From an uncultured Moraxella sp. (lineage in GTDB: Bacteria; Pseudomonadota; Gammaproteobacteria; Pseudomonadales; Moraxellaceae): a stretch of DNA of 64,000 bases. The first letter of the stretch is position 1, and the number at the start of each line of letters is the position of its first letter. A program made the position numbers and the translations under genes. The notes under the pieces are model-generated. The model saw only the letters and a list, made by a program, of their open reading frames with translations, did no database searches and was not told where the DNA came from. Location: the NCBI RefSeq assembly GCF_945873075.1, contig NZ_CAMCBS010000008.1, forward strand, positions 25,016-89,015, in the 5' to 3' direction. Positions 34,977 through 44,341 of the stretch are shown in pieces.

Positions 34977-37601
34977 ATGTTAGAACAATACAGAGCACAT
35001 GTCCAAGAGCGTGCCGCATTGGGCGTACCGCCACAACCATTGACCGATGCACAGACAGCGGATTTGGTGGCACTACTAAAAAACCCACCAGCTGGCGAAG
35101 AAGCATTTTTGGTGGATTTGCTAGAAAACCGTGTACCTGCAGGTGTTGACCAAGCTGCCTATGTCAAAGCAGCGTTCTTGTCAGCGGTTGCCAAAGGCGA
35201 AGCGGTATCACCACTGGTCTCAAAAGAGCGCGCTGTGTATCTACTAGGCACGATGCTAGGTGGCTACAATGTTGCACCACTCATTGAGCTACTAGACAAT
35301 GCTGAACTAGGCGGTCTGGCTGCTGATGCACTCAAAAAGACACTACTTGTATTCGATGCATTCCATGATGTCGAAGAAAAAGCCAAAGCGGGCAACGCCA
35401 ACGCCAAAGCTGTGCTGGAGTCATGGGCGGAAGCTGAATGGTTCACCAGCCGTCCTGATGTCCCAGAAGAAATCACCATCACTGTATTTAAAGTGACTGG
35501 CGAAACCAACACTGACGATTTGTCACCAGCACAAGATGCATGGAGCCGTCCTGACATCCCACTACACGCCAATGCTATGCTAAAAAATGAGCGTGACGGC
35601 ATCAAGCCTGAGCAACCAGGCGTGGTTGGCCCACTAAGCCAAATCAAAGAATTGGTCGCCAAAGGCAATCCTGTTGCCTATGTGGGTGATGTTGTTGGTA
35701 CAGGTTCAAGCCGTAAATCAGCGACCAACTCAGTGCTATGGTTCTTTGGTGATGACATTCCACACATTCCAAACAAGCGTGATGGCGGTGTGTGTCTAGG
35801 TGGCAAAATTGCACCAATTTTCTTCAACACGATGGAAGATGCAGGTGCATTGCCAATCGAAATCGATGTGTCTGATATGAACATGGGTGATACAGTTACC
35901 CTAAAAATCGACCATGCGACAGCAACTGTGACTGCGGTCAAAGATGGCGCACAAATCGCTGAAACCAAGCTAAAAACCCCAGTGCTGCTAGACGAAGTGC
36001 GTGCAGGCGGCCGTATCAACCTAATCATCGGTCGTGGCCTGACTGCCAAAGCTCGTGAAGCGCTAGGTCTAGCACCATCAACGCTATTCCGTGCACCAGA
36101 ACAACCTGCTGACACTGGCAAGGGCTTCACCCTAGCTCAGAAGATGGTTGGTCGTGCTTGTGGTCTGCCAGAAGGTCAAGGCGTACGCCCAGGCACTTAC
36201 TGCGAGCCTAAGATGACTACCGTTGGTTCTCAAGACACCACAGGCCCAATGACTCGTGACGAGCTAAAAGACTTGGCTTGCCTAGGCTTCTCATCAGACC
36301 TGGTGATGCAGTCATTCTGTCATACCGCTGCTTATCCTAAGCCTATCGATGTCATCACACATCACACACTACCTGATTTCATCATGAACCGTGGCGGTGT
36401 ATCACTACGCCCAGGTGATGGTGTTATTCACTCATGGCTAAACCGTATGCTACTACCTGATACCGTTGGTACTGGTGGCGACTCACACACTCGCTTCCCA
36501 ATCGGTATCTCATTCCCAGCAGGTTCTGGTCTTGTGGCGTTCGCTGCAGCGACTGGCGTGATGCCACTGGATATGCCTGAGTCTGTACTTGTGAAGTTCA
36601 AGGGCAAAATGCAACCTGGTATCACCCTGCGTGACCTAGTCCATGCCATCCCTTACTATGCAATCAAAGAAGGCGATTTGACCGTTGAGAAAAAAGGTAA
36701 GAAAAACATCTTCTCAGGTCGTATCCTAGAGATTGACTTGACCGAGATGGAAAATGACTTGACTGTTGAGCAAGCATTTGAGCTATCAGACGCATCAGCA
36801 GAGCGTTCAGCAGCAGGCTGTGCGATCACTGTCTCTGAAGAGAAAGTAGCAGAATACCTACGCTCGAACATCGTCATGCTAAAATGGATGATCGCGGAAG
36901 GCTATGGTGACGCTCGCACACTGTCTCGCCGTGCAGAAAATATGCAAAAATGGCTGGACAACCCAAGCCTAATGAAAGCAGACCCAGATGCAGAATACGC
37001 CAAAGTGTATGAAATCGATCTGTCTGAAATCAAAGAGCCAATCCTATGCTGCCCGAACGATCCAGATGATGCTAAGCTACTATCAGAAGTTGCTGGCGAC
37101 AAGATTGATGAAGTATTCATCGGCTCGTGCATGACCAACATCGGTCACTTCCGTGCCGCAGGTAAGCTACTGTCAGAAGTCCCTGCAGGTAGCCTATCTA
37201 CTCGTATGTGGATTGCGCCACCAACCAAGATGGATGAGCGTCAATTGATGGATGAAGGTTACTACAACACCTACGCTCAAGCAGGTGCTCGTACCGAAAT
37301 GCCAGGCTGCTCACTATGTATGGGTAACCAAGCGCGTATCGCTCCAAACTCAACGGCGGTTTCGACTTCTACTCGTAACTTCCCGAACCGTCTAGGTCAA
37401 GGCGCAAATGTTTATCTGGCATCAGCTGAATTGGCGTCTGTGGCTGCGGTACTTGGCAAGCTACCAACTGTTGAAGAATATCAGCAGTACGCAGGTAAGC
37501 TTGACAATATGCAAGCAGAAGTTTACAACTACCTAAACTTCGACCAAATGGCAGATTATACTGGCAAAGCAGACAAAATCAATGTCGCTCAGCTAAGCTA
37601 A
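34977..37601 (+). CDS. acnB: Aconitate hydratase B
   Basis: An 874-residue [4Fe-4S] enzyme of the TCA cycle (citrate to isocitrate). The N-terminal HEAT-like domain starts [20 protein letters not shown]; then [40 protein letters not shown], and in the catalytic domains [20 protein letters not shown]. The cluster cysteines are in [19 protein letters not shown] and [13 protein letters not shown]. Start ATG 34977 (GAGGAAG upstream) matches other AcnB N-termini; GTG 34971 is less likely. Leu codons are strongly biased to CTA, unlike most neighbours, which suggests very high expression. A strong terminator follows. Confidence 0.97.
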   Translation: MLEQYRAHVQERAALGVPPQPLTDAQTADLVALLKNPPAGEEAFLVDLLENRVPAGVDQAAYVKAAFLSAVAKGEAVSPLVSKERAVYLLGTMLGGYNVAPLIELLDNAELGGLAADALKKTLLVFDAFHDVEEKAKAGNANAKAVLESWAEAEWFTSRPDVPEEITITVFKVTGETNTDDLSPAQDAWSRPDIPLHANAMLKNERDGIKPEQPGVVGPLSQIKELVAKGNPVAYVGDVVGTGSSRKSATNSVLWFFGDDIPHIPNKRDGGVCLGGKIAPIFFNTMEDAGALPIEIDVSDMNMGDTVTLKIDHATATVTAVKDGAQIAETKLKTPVLLDEVRAGGRINLIIGRGLTAKAREALGLAPSTLFRAPEQPADTGKGFTLAQKMVGRACGLPEGQGVRPGTYCEPKMTTVGSQDTTGPMTRDELKDLACLGFSSDLVMQSFCHTAAYPKPIDVITHHTLPDFIMNRGGVSLRPGDGVIHSWLNRMLLPDTVGTGGDSHTRFPIGISFPAGSGLVAFAAATGVMPLDMPESVLVKFKGKMQPGITLRDLVHAIPYYAIKEGDLTVEKKGKKNIFSGRILEIDLTEMENDLTVEQAFELSDASAERSAAGCAITVSEEKVAEYLRSNIVMLKWMIAEGYGDARTLSRRAENMQKWLDNPSLMKADPDAEYAKVYEIDLSEIKEPILCCPNDPDDAKLLSEVAGDKIDEVFIGSCMTNIGHFRAAGKLLSEVPAGSLSTRMWIAPPTKMDERQLMDEGYYNTYAQAGARTEMPGCSLCMGNQARIAPNSTAVSTSTRNFPNRLGQGANVYLASAELASVAAVLGKLPTVEEYQQYAGKLDNMQAEVYNYLNFDQMADYTGKADKINVAQLS

Positions 37602-37615
37602 TCGACCTTATTGGT

Positions 37616-37653
37616 AAAAACACCGCCATCGCTATGATGGCGGTGTTTTTTTT
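37616..37653 (+). terminator. Terminator of acnB
   Basis: Stem CACCGCCATC / GATGGCGGTG, extended by A5/T9. Confidence 0.85.
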
Positions 37654-37728
37654 GGCTTTGATAAGAGCTTGATAAGGCGAACGGGGGTTGTGGTGAGAGT
37701 CAGTTGGTGTGATGACGATAAGTTTCGG

Positions 37729-38220
37729 CTAAATCATCGCCCACCATAGCCGAGCGTGTAGCGACCATAGGGGTGTGATGCCGGTAAATCGCTGAACGAC
37801 TTGCCTGTCTTTGATGATGATAAATGAGGGCGTTACTTGCCCTTGCCAAGCATCAAAAATCCGCCCATCCATATCATGTGCCACCGCAAAATCATAGCCG
37901 TGATTTTTCATAAACTGATGCACTTCATCGGCTGTGCCTGATTGGATGGCGATGGTCTGCACAGGGTAGGTTTGGCTGATGGCTTGGACATTGCCACTGG
38001 TGATACTGCACACACCGCACCATGTCGCCCAAAAATAGATAAGTACAGGCGACCGATGGCTTTGTTGTAGCACGGCAGGCGAGATGCCAAGCTTTGTGGA
38101 TGTCTCAAGCGTGCTGACTTGGGATAGTGGCACGGATGTTGGCGCACGCCAATAATTCACCACTGTATAGATGATGGCAAAGATAAGCACATAGCTGACT
38201 AAGGTTTTAATCCATTTCAT
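37729..38220 (-). CDS. Membrane-anchored thioredoxin-like protein disulfide oxidoreductase
   Basis: A 163-residue protein with one N-terminal membrane anchor (LVSYVLIFAIIYTVVNYW) and a periplasmic TlpA/ScsD-like thioredoxin domain. The active site is FWATWCGVCSI (Cys68-Gly-Val-Cys71); the cis-proline region is GQVTPSFIIIKD. The length and the CGVC site resemble ScsD-like protein disulfide oxidoreductases rather than CcmG, whose site is usually WCPTC. A role in reducing or protecting periplasmic thiols is likely. It is transcribed in the same direction as the lysine-degradation genes but lies past a terminator. Confidence 0.82.
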   Translation of the reverse strand: MKWIKTLVSYVLIFAIIYTVVNYWRAPTSVPLSQVSTLETSTKLGISPAVLQQSHRSPVLIYFWATWCGVCSITSGNVQAISQTYPVQTIAIQSGTADEVHQFMKNHGYDFAVAHDMDGRIFDAWQGQVTPSFIIIKDRQVVQRFTGITPLWSLHARLWWAMI

Positions 38221-38239
38221 GATAAATCTGATGGCTCAA

Positions 38240-38272
38240 TAAAACAAAAGCCCTGACGAGCAGAGCTTTTGG
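38240..38272 (-). terminator. Terminator after the D-2-hydroxyglutarate dehydrogenase-like gene
   Basis: On the minus strand CAAAAGCTCTG / CAGGGCTTTTG (one mismatch, 5-base loop) followed by TTTTATT. Confidence 0.65.
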
Positions 38273-38284
38273 GGGTGGATAAGA

Positions 38285-39676
38285 TTAATCAAAAATCTTG
38301 CCCGGATTGATGATGTTGTTCGGGTCAAAGATGGCTTTGACCGCTTTCATATACTCAATCTCGGCAGGCGTGCGGGTGTAGGTGAGATATGGTTTTTTGG
38401 TCATGCCGACACCGTGTTCCGCTGAGATTGAGCCTTTGTATTTTTTGACCGTGTCAAAGACATATTGGTTCACGGTTTGGCATTTTTCAAAGAATTCATC
38501 TTTGGTCAGATTGGCAGGCTTTAAGATATTTAGGTGCAAGTTGCCATCGCCGATATGACCGAACCAGCAGATTTCAAAGTCAGGGTAGTTATCCTTAACA
38601 ATCGTCTCAATATCGCTGATAAAATCACCCAAGTGGCTAATCAGCACCGATACATCATTCTTGTACGGAGTGAATACCGAGATGGTCTCCGAGATAGACT
38701 CACGCAGTTTCCACAGCTCGTGCAGCTGACCGACGCTTTGGCTCATCACGCCATCGACAATCAAACCTTCTTCGGCACAAGTTTCAAAGACGCTCATTGC
38801 AAGCTCAAGCACTTCATCGTTCAATGCTTCAAATTCAAGCAAGACATAAAACGGCGTTTCGCTCTCAAACGGCGCTTTGGTATGACCTGCTTCGATGACT
38901 TTGGTCACGGCAATGTGGTCAAAAAATTCAAAGGCGGTTAGGTTTAACGCCTTACCAAATTTATCAAGCAAACCAACCACGCTATTAAAATCAGGCACGC
39001 CAAGCACCATTGCGGTTAGATTGACCGGCTGTTTTTCAAGCTTAATCAGTGCTTTGGTCACAAAGCCAAGCGTACCTTCAGCACCAATGAACAGATGACG
39101 AAAATCGTAACCGGTGGCATTTTTTAGCATACCGCCGTTCAATTCTAGGATATCGCCTTTACCGGTGACGACGGTAAGCCCTAGGATTTGGTTGCGAGTC
39201 ATGCCATAGCGGATGACCTTGATACCGCCTGCGTTGGTGCCGATGTTGCCACCGATTTGGCTTGAGCCACTCGATGCAAAATCCACGGCATAGTATAGGT
39301 CTTTTGACTCGGCAAATTCTTGTAGGGCTTTGGTGACGACACCAGCTTCGACTTCGACCATGCGGTCAGCTTCATAAAATGTGCCGATTTGGTTCATCTT
39401 ATCAAAGCTCACCACCACTTCGCCAAAGGCAGCTACCGCACCTGCTGACAGACCTGTGCGACCACCGCTAGGCACGAGCGCTGTGCCGTGCTCATTGGCT
39501 AGGCGGACGATGGTAGCGACTTCTTCGGTGGTCTTTGGAAATAGCACGGCTGTGCAGTCCACTGCAAAATGCACGGTCCAATCACGACCCCAATGGGCAG
39601 TGCTGTTGGCATCGGTTTTGATGGTAAGTGATGGCAGCTCGCTACTTAGGGCGGTCAAAAAAGCTTGTGTGGTCAT
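38285..39676 (-). CDS. FAD-linked oxidase, probable D-2-hydroxyglutarate dehydrogenase
   Basis: A 463-residue flavoprotein of the PCMH/GlcD-D2HGDH family. The FAD domain has ALVPSGGRTGLSAGAVA and SGSSQIGGNIGTNAGGIKVI; the substrate domain ends with GHIGDGNLHLNI and the metal/catalytic loop GSISAEHGVGMTKKPYL, then FDPNNIINPGKIF. Members oxidise D-lactate, glycolate or D-2-hydroxyglutarate. Here the gene lies at the end of a group coding for the enzymes that produce D-2-hydroxyglutarate from lysine, so D-2-hydroxyglutarate to 2-oxoglutarate is the favoured reaction. It is about half the size of YdiJ, which does this step in Pseudomonas putida. Confidence 0.85.
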   Translation of the reverse strand: MTTQAFLTALSSELPSLTIKTDANSTAHWGRDWTVHFAVDCTAVLFPKTTEEVATIVRLANEHGTALVPSGGRTGLSAGAVAAFGEVVVSFDKMNQIGTFYEADRMVEVEAGVVTKALQEFAESKDLYYAVDFASSGSSQIGGNIGTNAGGIKVIRYGMTRNQILGLTVVTGKGDILELNGGMLKNATGYDFRHLFIGAEGTLGFVTKALIKLEKQPVNLTAMVLGVPDFNSVVGLLDKFGKALNLTAFEFFDHIAVTKVIEAGHTKAPFESETPFYVLLEFEALNDEVLELAMSVFETCAEEGLIVDGVMSQSVGQLHELWKLRESISETISVFTPYKNDVSVLISHLGDFISDIETIVKDNYPDFEICWFGHIGDGNLHLNILKPANLTKDEFFEKCQTVNQYVFDTVKKYKGSISAEHGVGMTKKPYLTYTRTPAEIEYMKAVKAIFDPNNIINPGKIFD

Positions 39677-39777
39677 GAGGCTTCCTTTGGTGTATGGCTT
39701 GGGAAATTTATTAATTATACCTTATCTATGGCAAATGGGGTAGCTTATCCTGCCAAAATAATCCCAAAATAATCAAA

Positions 39778-39812
39778 GAAATGAGCACCGATGTGATGCC
39801 CATTTCTAATGA
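39778..39812 (-). terminator. Possible attenuator after the aldehyde dehydrogenase gene
   Basis: On the minus strand GAAATGGGCA / TGCTCATTTC (mismatched) followed by TTTGATT; weak, so partial read-through into the next gene is expected. Confidence 0.35.
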
Positions 39813-39841
39813 ATGTTTGTTGATAAAAAGTTATCAGAGTA

Positions 39842-41359
39842 TCAATCAAACACAATGCCCTGTGCCAAAGGCAATTCTGATGAATAGTTCACCGTGTTGG
39901 TTTGGCGACGCATATAGTTTTTCCAAGCGTCCGAGCCTGATTCGCGACCACCGCCAGTTTCTTTTTCGCCACCAAAAGCACCACCGATTTCCGCACCGCT
40001 TGTACCGATATTGACATTGGCGATACCGCAATCGCTACCGCTAGCACTCAAAAAATACTCCGCTTCTTTGACGCTATCACTAAAGATACATGATGATAAG
40101 CCTTGTGGGACATCGTTTTGAAGATTGATGACTTCGTCAAAATCGCTATAGCTCATCACATACAAAATCGGTGCAAAGGTTTCGGTCTTGACCGCATCAG
40201 TTTGGCTTGGCATCTCAATGATGGCAGGCTTGACATAATAGGCATCAGGGTGGGTGTCCGCAAGCACTCGCTCGCCACCTGTCAGCACGCCACCTTCGGC
40301 AATGGCACGGCTGATGGCGTTTTGCATGGCATCAAAGCTGTCTTTGTCAATCAATGGCCCAACGAGATTACCTTGCATTGGATTGCCGATACTCACGCTG
40401 GCATAAGATTTTTTGACACGCTCAAGCACCACATCTTTGATACTGTCATGGACAAACAAACGGCGTAGCGTGGTACAACGCTGACCTGCCGTACCCACCG
40501 CCGAGAATAAAATCGCCCGCACCGCCAACTCCAAATCTGCACTTGGGGTAACAATCATGGCGTTATTGCCGCCAAGCTCAAGTAAGCACTTGCCAAAACG
40601 CTCGGCAACTTTTGGGGCAACCATGCGACCCATACGAGTACTACCTGTGGCACTCACCAAAGCGACATCATGGCTTTCCACCAATGCATTGCCCACATCA
40701 GCTTTGCCAAGTAGTAGTGCTGATAGGCCTTGTGGTACGGCGATGCCTGTGCTTTGGGTGAATTTGGCAGCTGCTTTTTCAAACAATGCTTGGCAAGCGA
40801 TGGCGGTCAGTGGTGTTTTTTCGGATGGTTTCCATACTACTGAGTTGCCACACACCCATGCAAGGGCAGCGTTCCACGACCATACCGCTACAGGGAAATT
40901 GAACGCAGAAATCACACCCACCACCCCAAGCGGATGCCATGTCTCACGCATATGATGGCTAGGGCGTTCTGATGCGATGGTCAAGCCGTACAGCTGACGA
41001 GATAGACCAACTGCAAAATCACAAATATCAATCATCTCTTGGACTTCGCCCAAGCCTTCGGCGGTGATTTTACCGGCTTCAATTGACACTAAAGCACCCA
41101 AATCCTCCTTATGCTCACGCAATACTTCGCCCAAAATACGCACCAATTCACCACGCTTGGGCGCAGGAATCACTCGCCATGCGATAAAGGCAGCTTTGGA
41201 CTGTGCGATAGCCGTGTGGGCATCATCGGTAGAATGCAGGGCGACTTTGGCAATCTCACTGCCATCAATCGGACTATGGACGGCATAATCACCGTTTAGA
41301 TAGGTATCTGGGACGCCCATTTTGGCAAGTAGGGCTTGGGTTTGATTGGCTAAAGACAT
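39842..41359 (-). CDS. amaB: 2-aminoadipate semialdehyde (P6C) dehydrogenase
   Basis: A 505-residue NAD(P)-dependent aldehyde dehydrogenase. It has GVISAFNFPVAVWSWNAALA, KPSEKTPLTAIACQALF, the catalytic glutamate in LLELGGNNAMIV, and catalytic cysteine in VGTAGQRCTTLRRLFVHDS, which is the ALDH7/antiquitin-type pattern. Family members oxidise 2-aminoadipate semialdehyde to 2-aminoadipate in lysine catabolism (AmaB/Pcd). The neighbouring aminotransferase and HglS-type enzyme fit this. The frame opens at 41416, but ATG 41359 has AAGGAG upstream. Confidence 0.9.
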   Translation of the reverse strand: MSLANQTQALLAKMGVPDTYLNGDYAVHSPIDGSEIAKVALHSTDDAHTAIAQSKAAFIAWRVIPAPKRGELVRILGEVLREHKEDLGALVSIEAGKITAEGLGEVQEMIDICDFAVGLSRQLYGLTIASERPSHHMRETWHPLGVVGVISAFNFPVAVWSWNAALAWVCGNSVVWKPSEKTPLTAIACQALFEKAAAKFTQSTGIAVPQGLSALLLGKADVGNALVESHDVALVSATGSTRMGRMVAPKVAERFGKCLLELGGNNAMIVTPSADLELAVRAILFSAVGTAGQRCTTLRRLFVHDSIKDVVLERVKKSYASVSIGNPMQGNLVGPLIDKDSFDAMQNAISRAIAEGGVLTGGERVLADTHPDAYYVKPAIIEMPSQTDAVKTETFAPILYVMSYSDFDEVINLQNDVPQGLSSCIFSDSVKEAEYFLSASGSDCGIANVNIGTSGAEIGGAFGGEKETGGGRESGSDAWKNYMRRQTNTVNYSSELPLAQGIVFD

Positions 41360-41488
41360 AAAAACTCCTTGTAAGTTACGGTTCGCTTGATACGAATAAC
41401 TTATCGTGTTTTGCATAAAAGTGCAACCGTGGATAATTCATACACTCATTCCTAGCTGGAATGGTGAAAGGGTATGAACTAAAAGCGA

Positions 41489-42850
41489 CTACAATCTCTG
41501 CAAACACTCTACCAATGATTGATCCATCATCGCTTGATAGAGCGTGCATTCATCATAGACGGTTGTGCCCAAATCACGCTCAAAGGCGGCTTGGTTGGAT
41601 GCGCCATCATAGCCTGATTTGGCATCGTCGCCTAGATTGGACTGAAAAATCCCTGCTGCTGACACAGGCAAAAAGTCTTCATAGACAATCGGTTCAGGTC
41701 GCAATACGCCATTACCCAGTAGCGTTTGTACCGATTTATCGCCCATATCTTTGCTGGCAAAATCGTCGCTTAGCTGATAATAAAAATACGCCAAACCCTC
41801 ATCATACAGCGTCTGATAGTCGTCGGGAAATGCAACGAAACTCTCCGATAGTGCCTTGTAATACGCATCAGGGTCTTTTTCGGGTGTCGTAGCAAGATTG
41901 GTTCGTGCTTTGGCAAGTAGCTCATCGTACAGCGTGCGACCCTTTGGTGTCAAGGCAATGCCACGCTGTTCAATCTCGCCAAATCGTGCGGTATGACTGC
42001 CAATTTCTTCACCGTCGCCTGTAAAGGTAATCGCTTCATTGAGTGCCTTAAAGCTTGTTTGGCGCAGCAAAATCGGGCAGTTGCGGCGTGGTGGTCCTTC
42101 GATGATTTCTTTGGCGGTGATGCCACGGCGACCCATTTCGTCTTGTACTGCGTCAATATCTAGCGTGCGCGGCGTTAGGTGATTGATGTGCGGACCATAA
42201 AACCCTACCACATCGGCAATCAAGCGATGTTGGGATAATAGCTGTTCATAAAACGCCTTGGAAATGGGCGATGTTTTGTGCCATTGAAAGGTTTTGATGG
42301 CTTCACTGACAAATTTATCAGCATCATCAGCGTTCAGTCCGCCGTCTTGTTCGCATTTGTCAATCAAAGCTAGTACGCCATCGCTAAAAATTTGGCGGTT
42401 TTGCAAGGTTTGTAGGGCGGTATCACGCAGTTTGTCATCGTCAATGAGCTCTGGGCGTAGTAGCGAGCAAAACACCCGAAACGGACTTATCTGTAGCTCG
42501 GCACTGTCAATGGCACGAAACGCCGTTGAATGTACGGGCACACCCGCAGGGGCAAGGTCATAATAGCCCACAGGATACATCCCCATCACCGCAAATAGCC
42601 GACGCATGGTGGCAAGCTCACTTGGCAGTCCCAAGCGAATCGCTCCATGACGCTCCAAATCAATACGAGATAGCTCGCCTGTATTGCTAAGGTGTTGTTT
42701 TAATTCACTATCTTTGGCAAGTGTATCAGCATTGATGTCCGCCACCAAGTCCATTAAATCTTTGTACAATGGCACTTCGGTTTGGTACATCTTTGACATT
42801 GCTAGCGAAAAGGCGTGGCGAATATCAGCTTTTGGGATAAATTGACTCAT
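41489..42850 (-). CDS. hglS: 2-oxoadipate dioxygenase/decarboxylase (HglS/DUF1338)
   Basis: A 453-residue non-heme iron enzyme that turns 2-oxoadipate into D-2-hydroxyglutarate. Compared with P. putida HglS (metal ligands His70, His226, Glu294; substrate Arg74) the same spacing is visible: His68 and Arg72 in LERHGAIRLG, His224 in HINHLTPR, Glu292 in FGEIEQRG. Also characteristic are GYYDLAPAGVPVHSTAFR and PFRVFCSLLRPELI. ATG 42850 with GGAG upstream is preferred to 42862. It lies 58 bp after the aminotransferase gene, which supplies its substrate. Confidence 0.92.
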   Translation of the reverse strand: MSQFIPKADIRHAFSLAMSKMYQTEVPLYKDLMDLVADINADTLAKDSELKQHLSNTGELSRIDLERHGAIRLGLPSELATMRRLFAVMGMYPVGYYDLAPAGVPVHSTAFRAIDSAELQISPFRVFCSLLRPELIDDDKLRDTALQTLQNRQIFSDGVLALIDKCEQDGGLNADDADKFVSEAIKTFQWHKTSPISKAFYEQLLSQHRLIADVVGFYGPHINHLTPRTLDIDAVQDEMGRRGITAKEIIEGPPRRNCPILLRQTSFKALNEAITFTGDGEEIGSHTARFGEIEQRGIALTPKGRTLYDELLAKARTNLATTPEKDPDAYYKALSESFVAFPDDYQTLYDEGLAYFYYQLSDDFASKDMGDKSVQTLLGNGVLRPEPIVYEDFLPVSAAGIFQSNLGDDAKSGYDGASNQAAFERDLGTTVYDECTLYQAMMDQSLVECLQRL

Positions 42851-42908
42851 AAAAAACTCCATTTATTGATTAGCTAATTGACAATCATCAAGACAATTAA
42901 TGATAAAT

Positions 42909-44177
42909 TTACTGAACAATCTCATCAGGGATACTTGCCAAGACATCTTTTAAAATAGTCAAGCCTTCATGCAAGGTTTCCATCTCAATGGTCAATGGGG
43001 GCAACAGGCGGATGATATGGCGATATTTGCCGCTTGGCATGAGTAATAAGCCTTTGTCTCTTGCGGTAGTCAGTACATAGTCCATGACCTTAGGATGCGT
43101 GCCGTATTTGGGGTGCTTTAGGATGATGCCACGCATCGCACCAATGCCTGTCAAGCCTGCCACCCAGTCGCTGATACCGTCTTGTTGCCAAGTGCTGATG
43201 GTCGTCTCAAGCGTGTCGGCGTAGCGTTTGGCATTTTGCCACAGCGTATCATCCGCCATAATCTCAAGCACCGCCATCGCAGCAGCGCACGCCACAGGGT
43301 TGCCCGAATAAGTCCCACCAAGACTGCCTTTAATCAGCCCTTGCATGAATTTATCCCGCCCAACGACCGCCCCAAGTGGCATACCGCCCGCCATACTTTT
43401 GGCAAGTAAGAGTATGTCAGGCTCAATGCCTAAATGACTAAAGGCAAACGGCGTGCCTGTACGCCCAAAGCCTGCTTGGATTTCATCAAAAATCAGCACA
43501 ATGCCATGCCTATCACAAAACGCACGCAGATACTTGGCAAGCTCGCTATCCATCACGGCAAACCCGCCTTCGCCTTGTACAGGCTCGGCAATCACCGCAC
43601 CGATGTTTGCTATATCTACTTCAACGCTAATCAGTCGCTCAAGCGCATCAATCGCCGTCTGAACGCTCACGCCTGTATCACGGCTAGCAAAAGGAATGTG
43701 ATACACGCCACTTGCCAAGAGTCCCAAGCCTGATTTGTAGGGGGCGACTTTACCATTTAGATTCACTGTGCCAAGCGTACGCCCATGAAATGCCCCATCA
43801 AAGGCAATCACGCCTGCTTTGCCTGTGGCTTGGCGGACGATTTTTAGGGCGTTTTCGACTGCTTCAGCACCGCTATTGGTGAGCATGACCGATAAATCAT
43901 CATCAATCGGGATGATGTCAGTGAGTCGATTAATGTAGTCTGTATAAAGGGTGTGATAAGTGGCGTTATAAGCGGCATGGGTGAGCTTGATTGCCTGTGT
44001 GGCGATGGCATTGACAATGGCAGGGTGGCAATGCCCAAAATTAAGCACGCCAATCCCACCAAAAAAATCAATATATGCTTTGCCGTCCGTGTCCCATACA
44101 CGGGCATTGTTGCCATGACTTAGGGTGATGGGGTGGACGATGCCCATGCCATCGGGCAGATGTACTGGTGTTGCCAT
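42909..44177 (-). CDS. Class III aminotransferase, probable 2-aminoadipate aminotransferase
   Basis: A 422-residue PLP enzyme of the 4-aminobutyrate aminotransferase group. Motifs are FFGGIGVLNFGHCHPAIVNA, TNSGAEAVENALKIVRQATG, AFHGRTLGTVNLNGK, PVQGEGGFAVM, LIFDEIQAGFGRTGT and the PLP lysine in LLLAKSMAGGMPLGAVVG. By family alone it could act on GABA, 5-aminovalerate, lysine or 2-aminoadipate. The next gene downstream encodes the 2-oxoadipate enzyme and the one after that makes 2-aminoadipate, so 2-aminoadipate to 2-oxoadipate is favoured (as for PP_4108 of P. putida). GGAAG lies upstream of the ATG. Confidence 0.88.
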   Translation of the reverse strand: MATPVHLPDGMGIVHPITLSHGNNARVWDTDGKAYIDFFGGIGVLNFGHCHPAIVNAIATQAIKLTHAAYNATYHTLYTDYINRLTDIIPIDDDLSVMLTNSGAEAVENALKIVRQATGKAGVIAFDGAFHGRTLGTVNLNGKVAPYKSGLGLLASGVYHIPFASRDTGVSVQTAIDALERLISVEVDIANIGAVIAEPVQGEGGFAVMDSELAKYLRAFCDRHGIVLIFDEIQAGFGRTGTPFAFSHLGIEPDILLLAKSMAGGMPLGAVVGRDKFMQGLIKGSLGGTYSGNPVACAAAMAVLEIMADDTLWQNAKRYADTLETTISTWQQDGISDWVAGLTGIGAMRGIILKHPKYGTHPKVMDYVLTTARDKGLLLMPSGKYRHIIRLLPPLTIEMETLHEGLTILKDVLASIPDEIVQ

Positions 44178-44341
44178 GATACTTCCTTATACAAATACAC
44201 AAAAAATTCAATCATGATGAGTGTAATAAGGGTATTTTGGCAAGTTTGATTCAGTGCATCAAACGAATATTTGGCGGTGGGGTATTCTGTTTTGTCATGG
44301 CAAGATGGCAAAAAAACATGGCGATGTGCTGACAGGACACA

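Noticed and set aside
34886..35149. Plus-strand ORF overlapping the acnB start
   Set aside because: It runs in a different frame through the well-conserved AcnB N-terminus and has Arg/Cys-rich shadow composition.
40103..40468. Plus-strand ORFs within the aldehyde dehydrogenase and neighbouring lysine-degradation genes
   Set aside because: All lie opposite conserved catalytic motifs of the minus-strand enzymes and lack ribosome sites.
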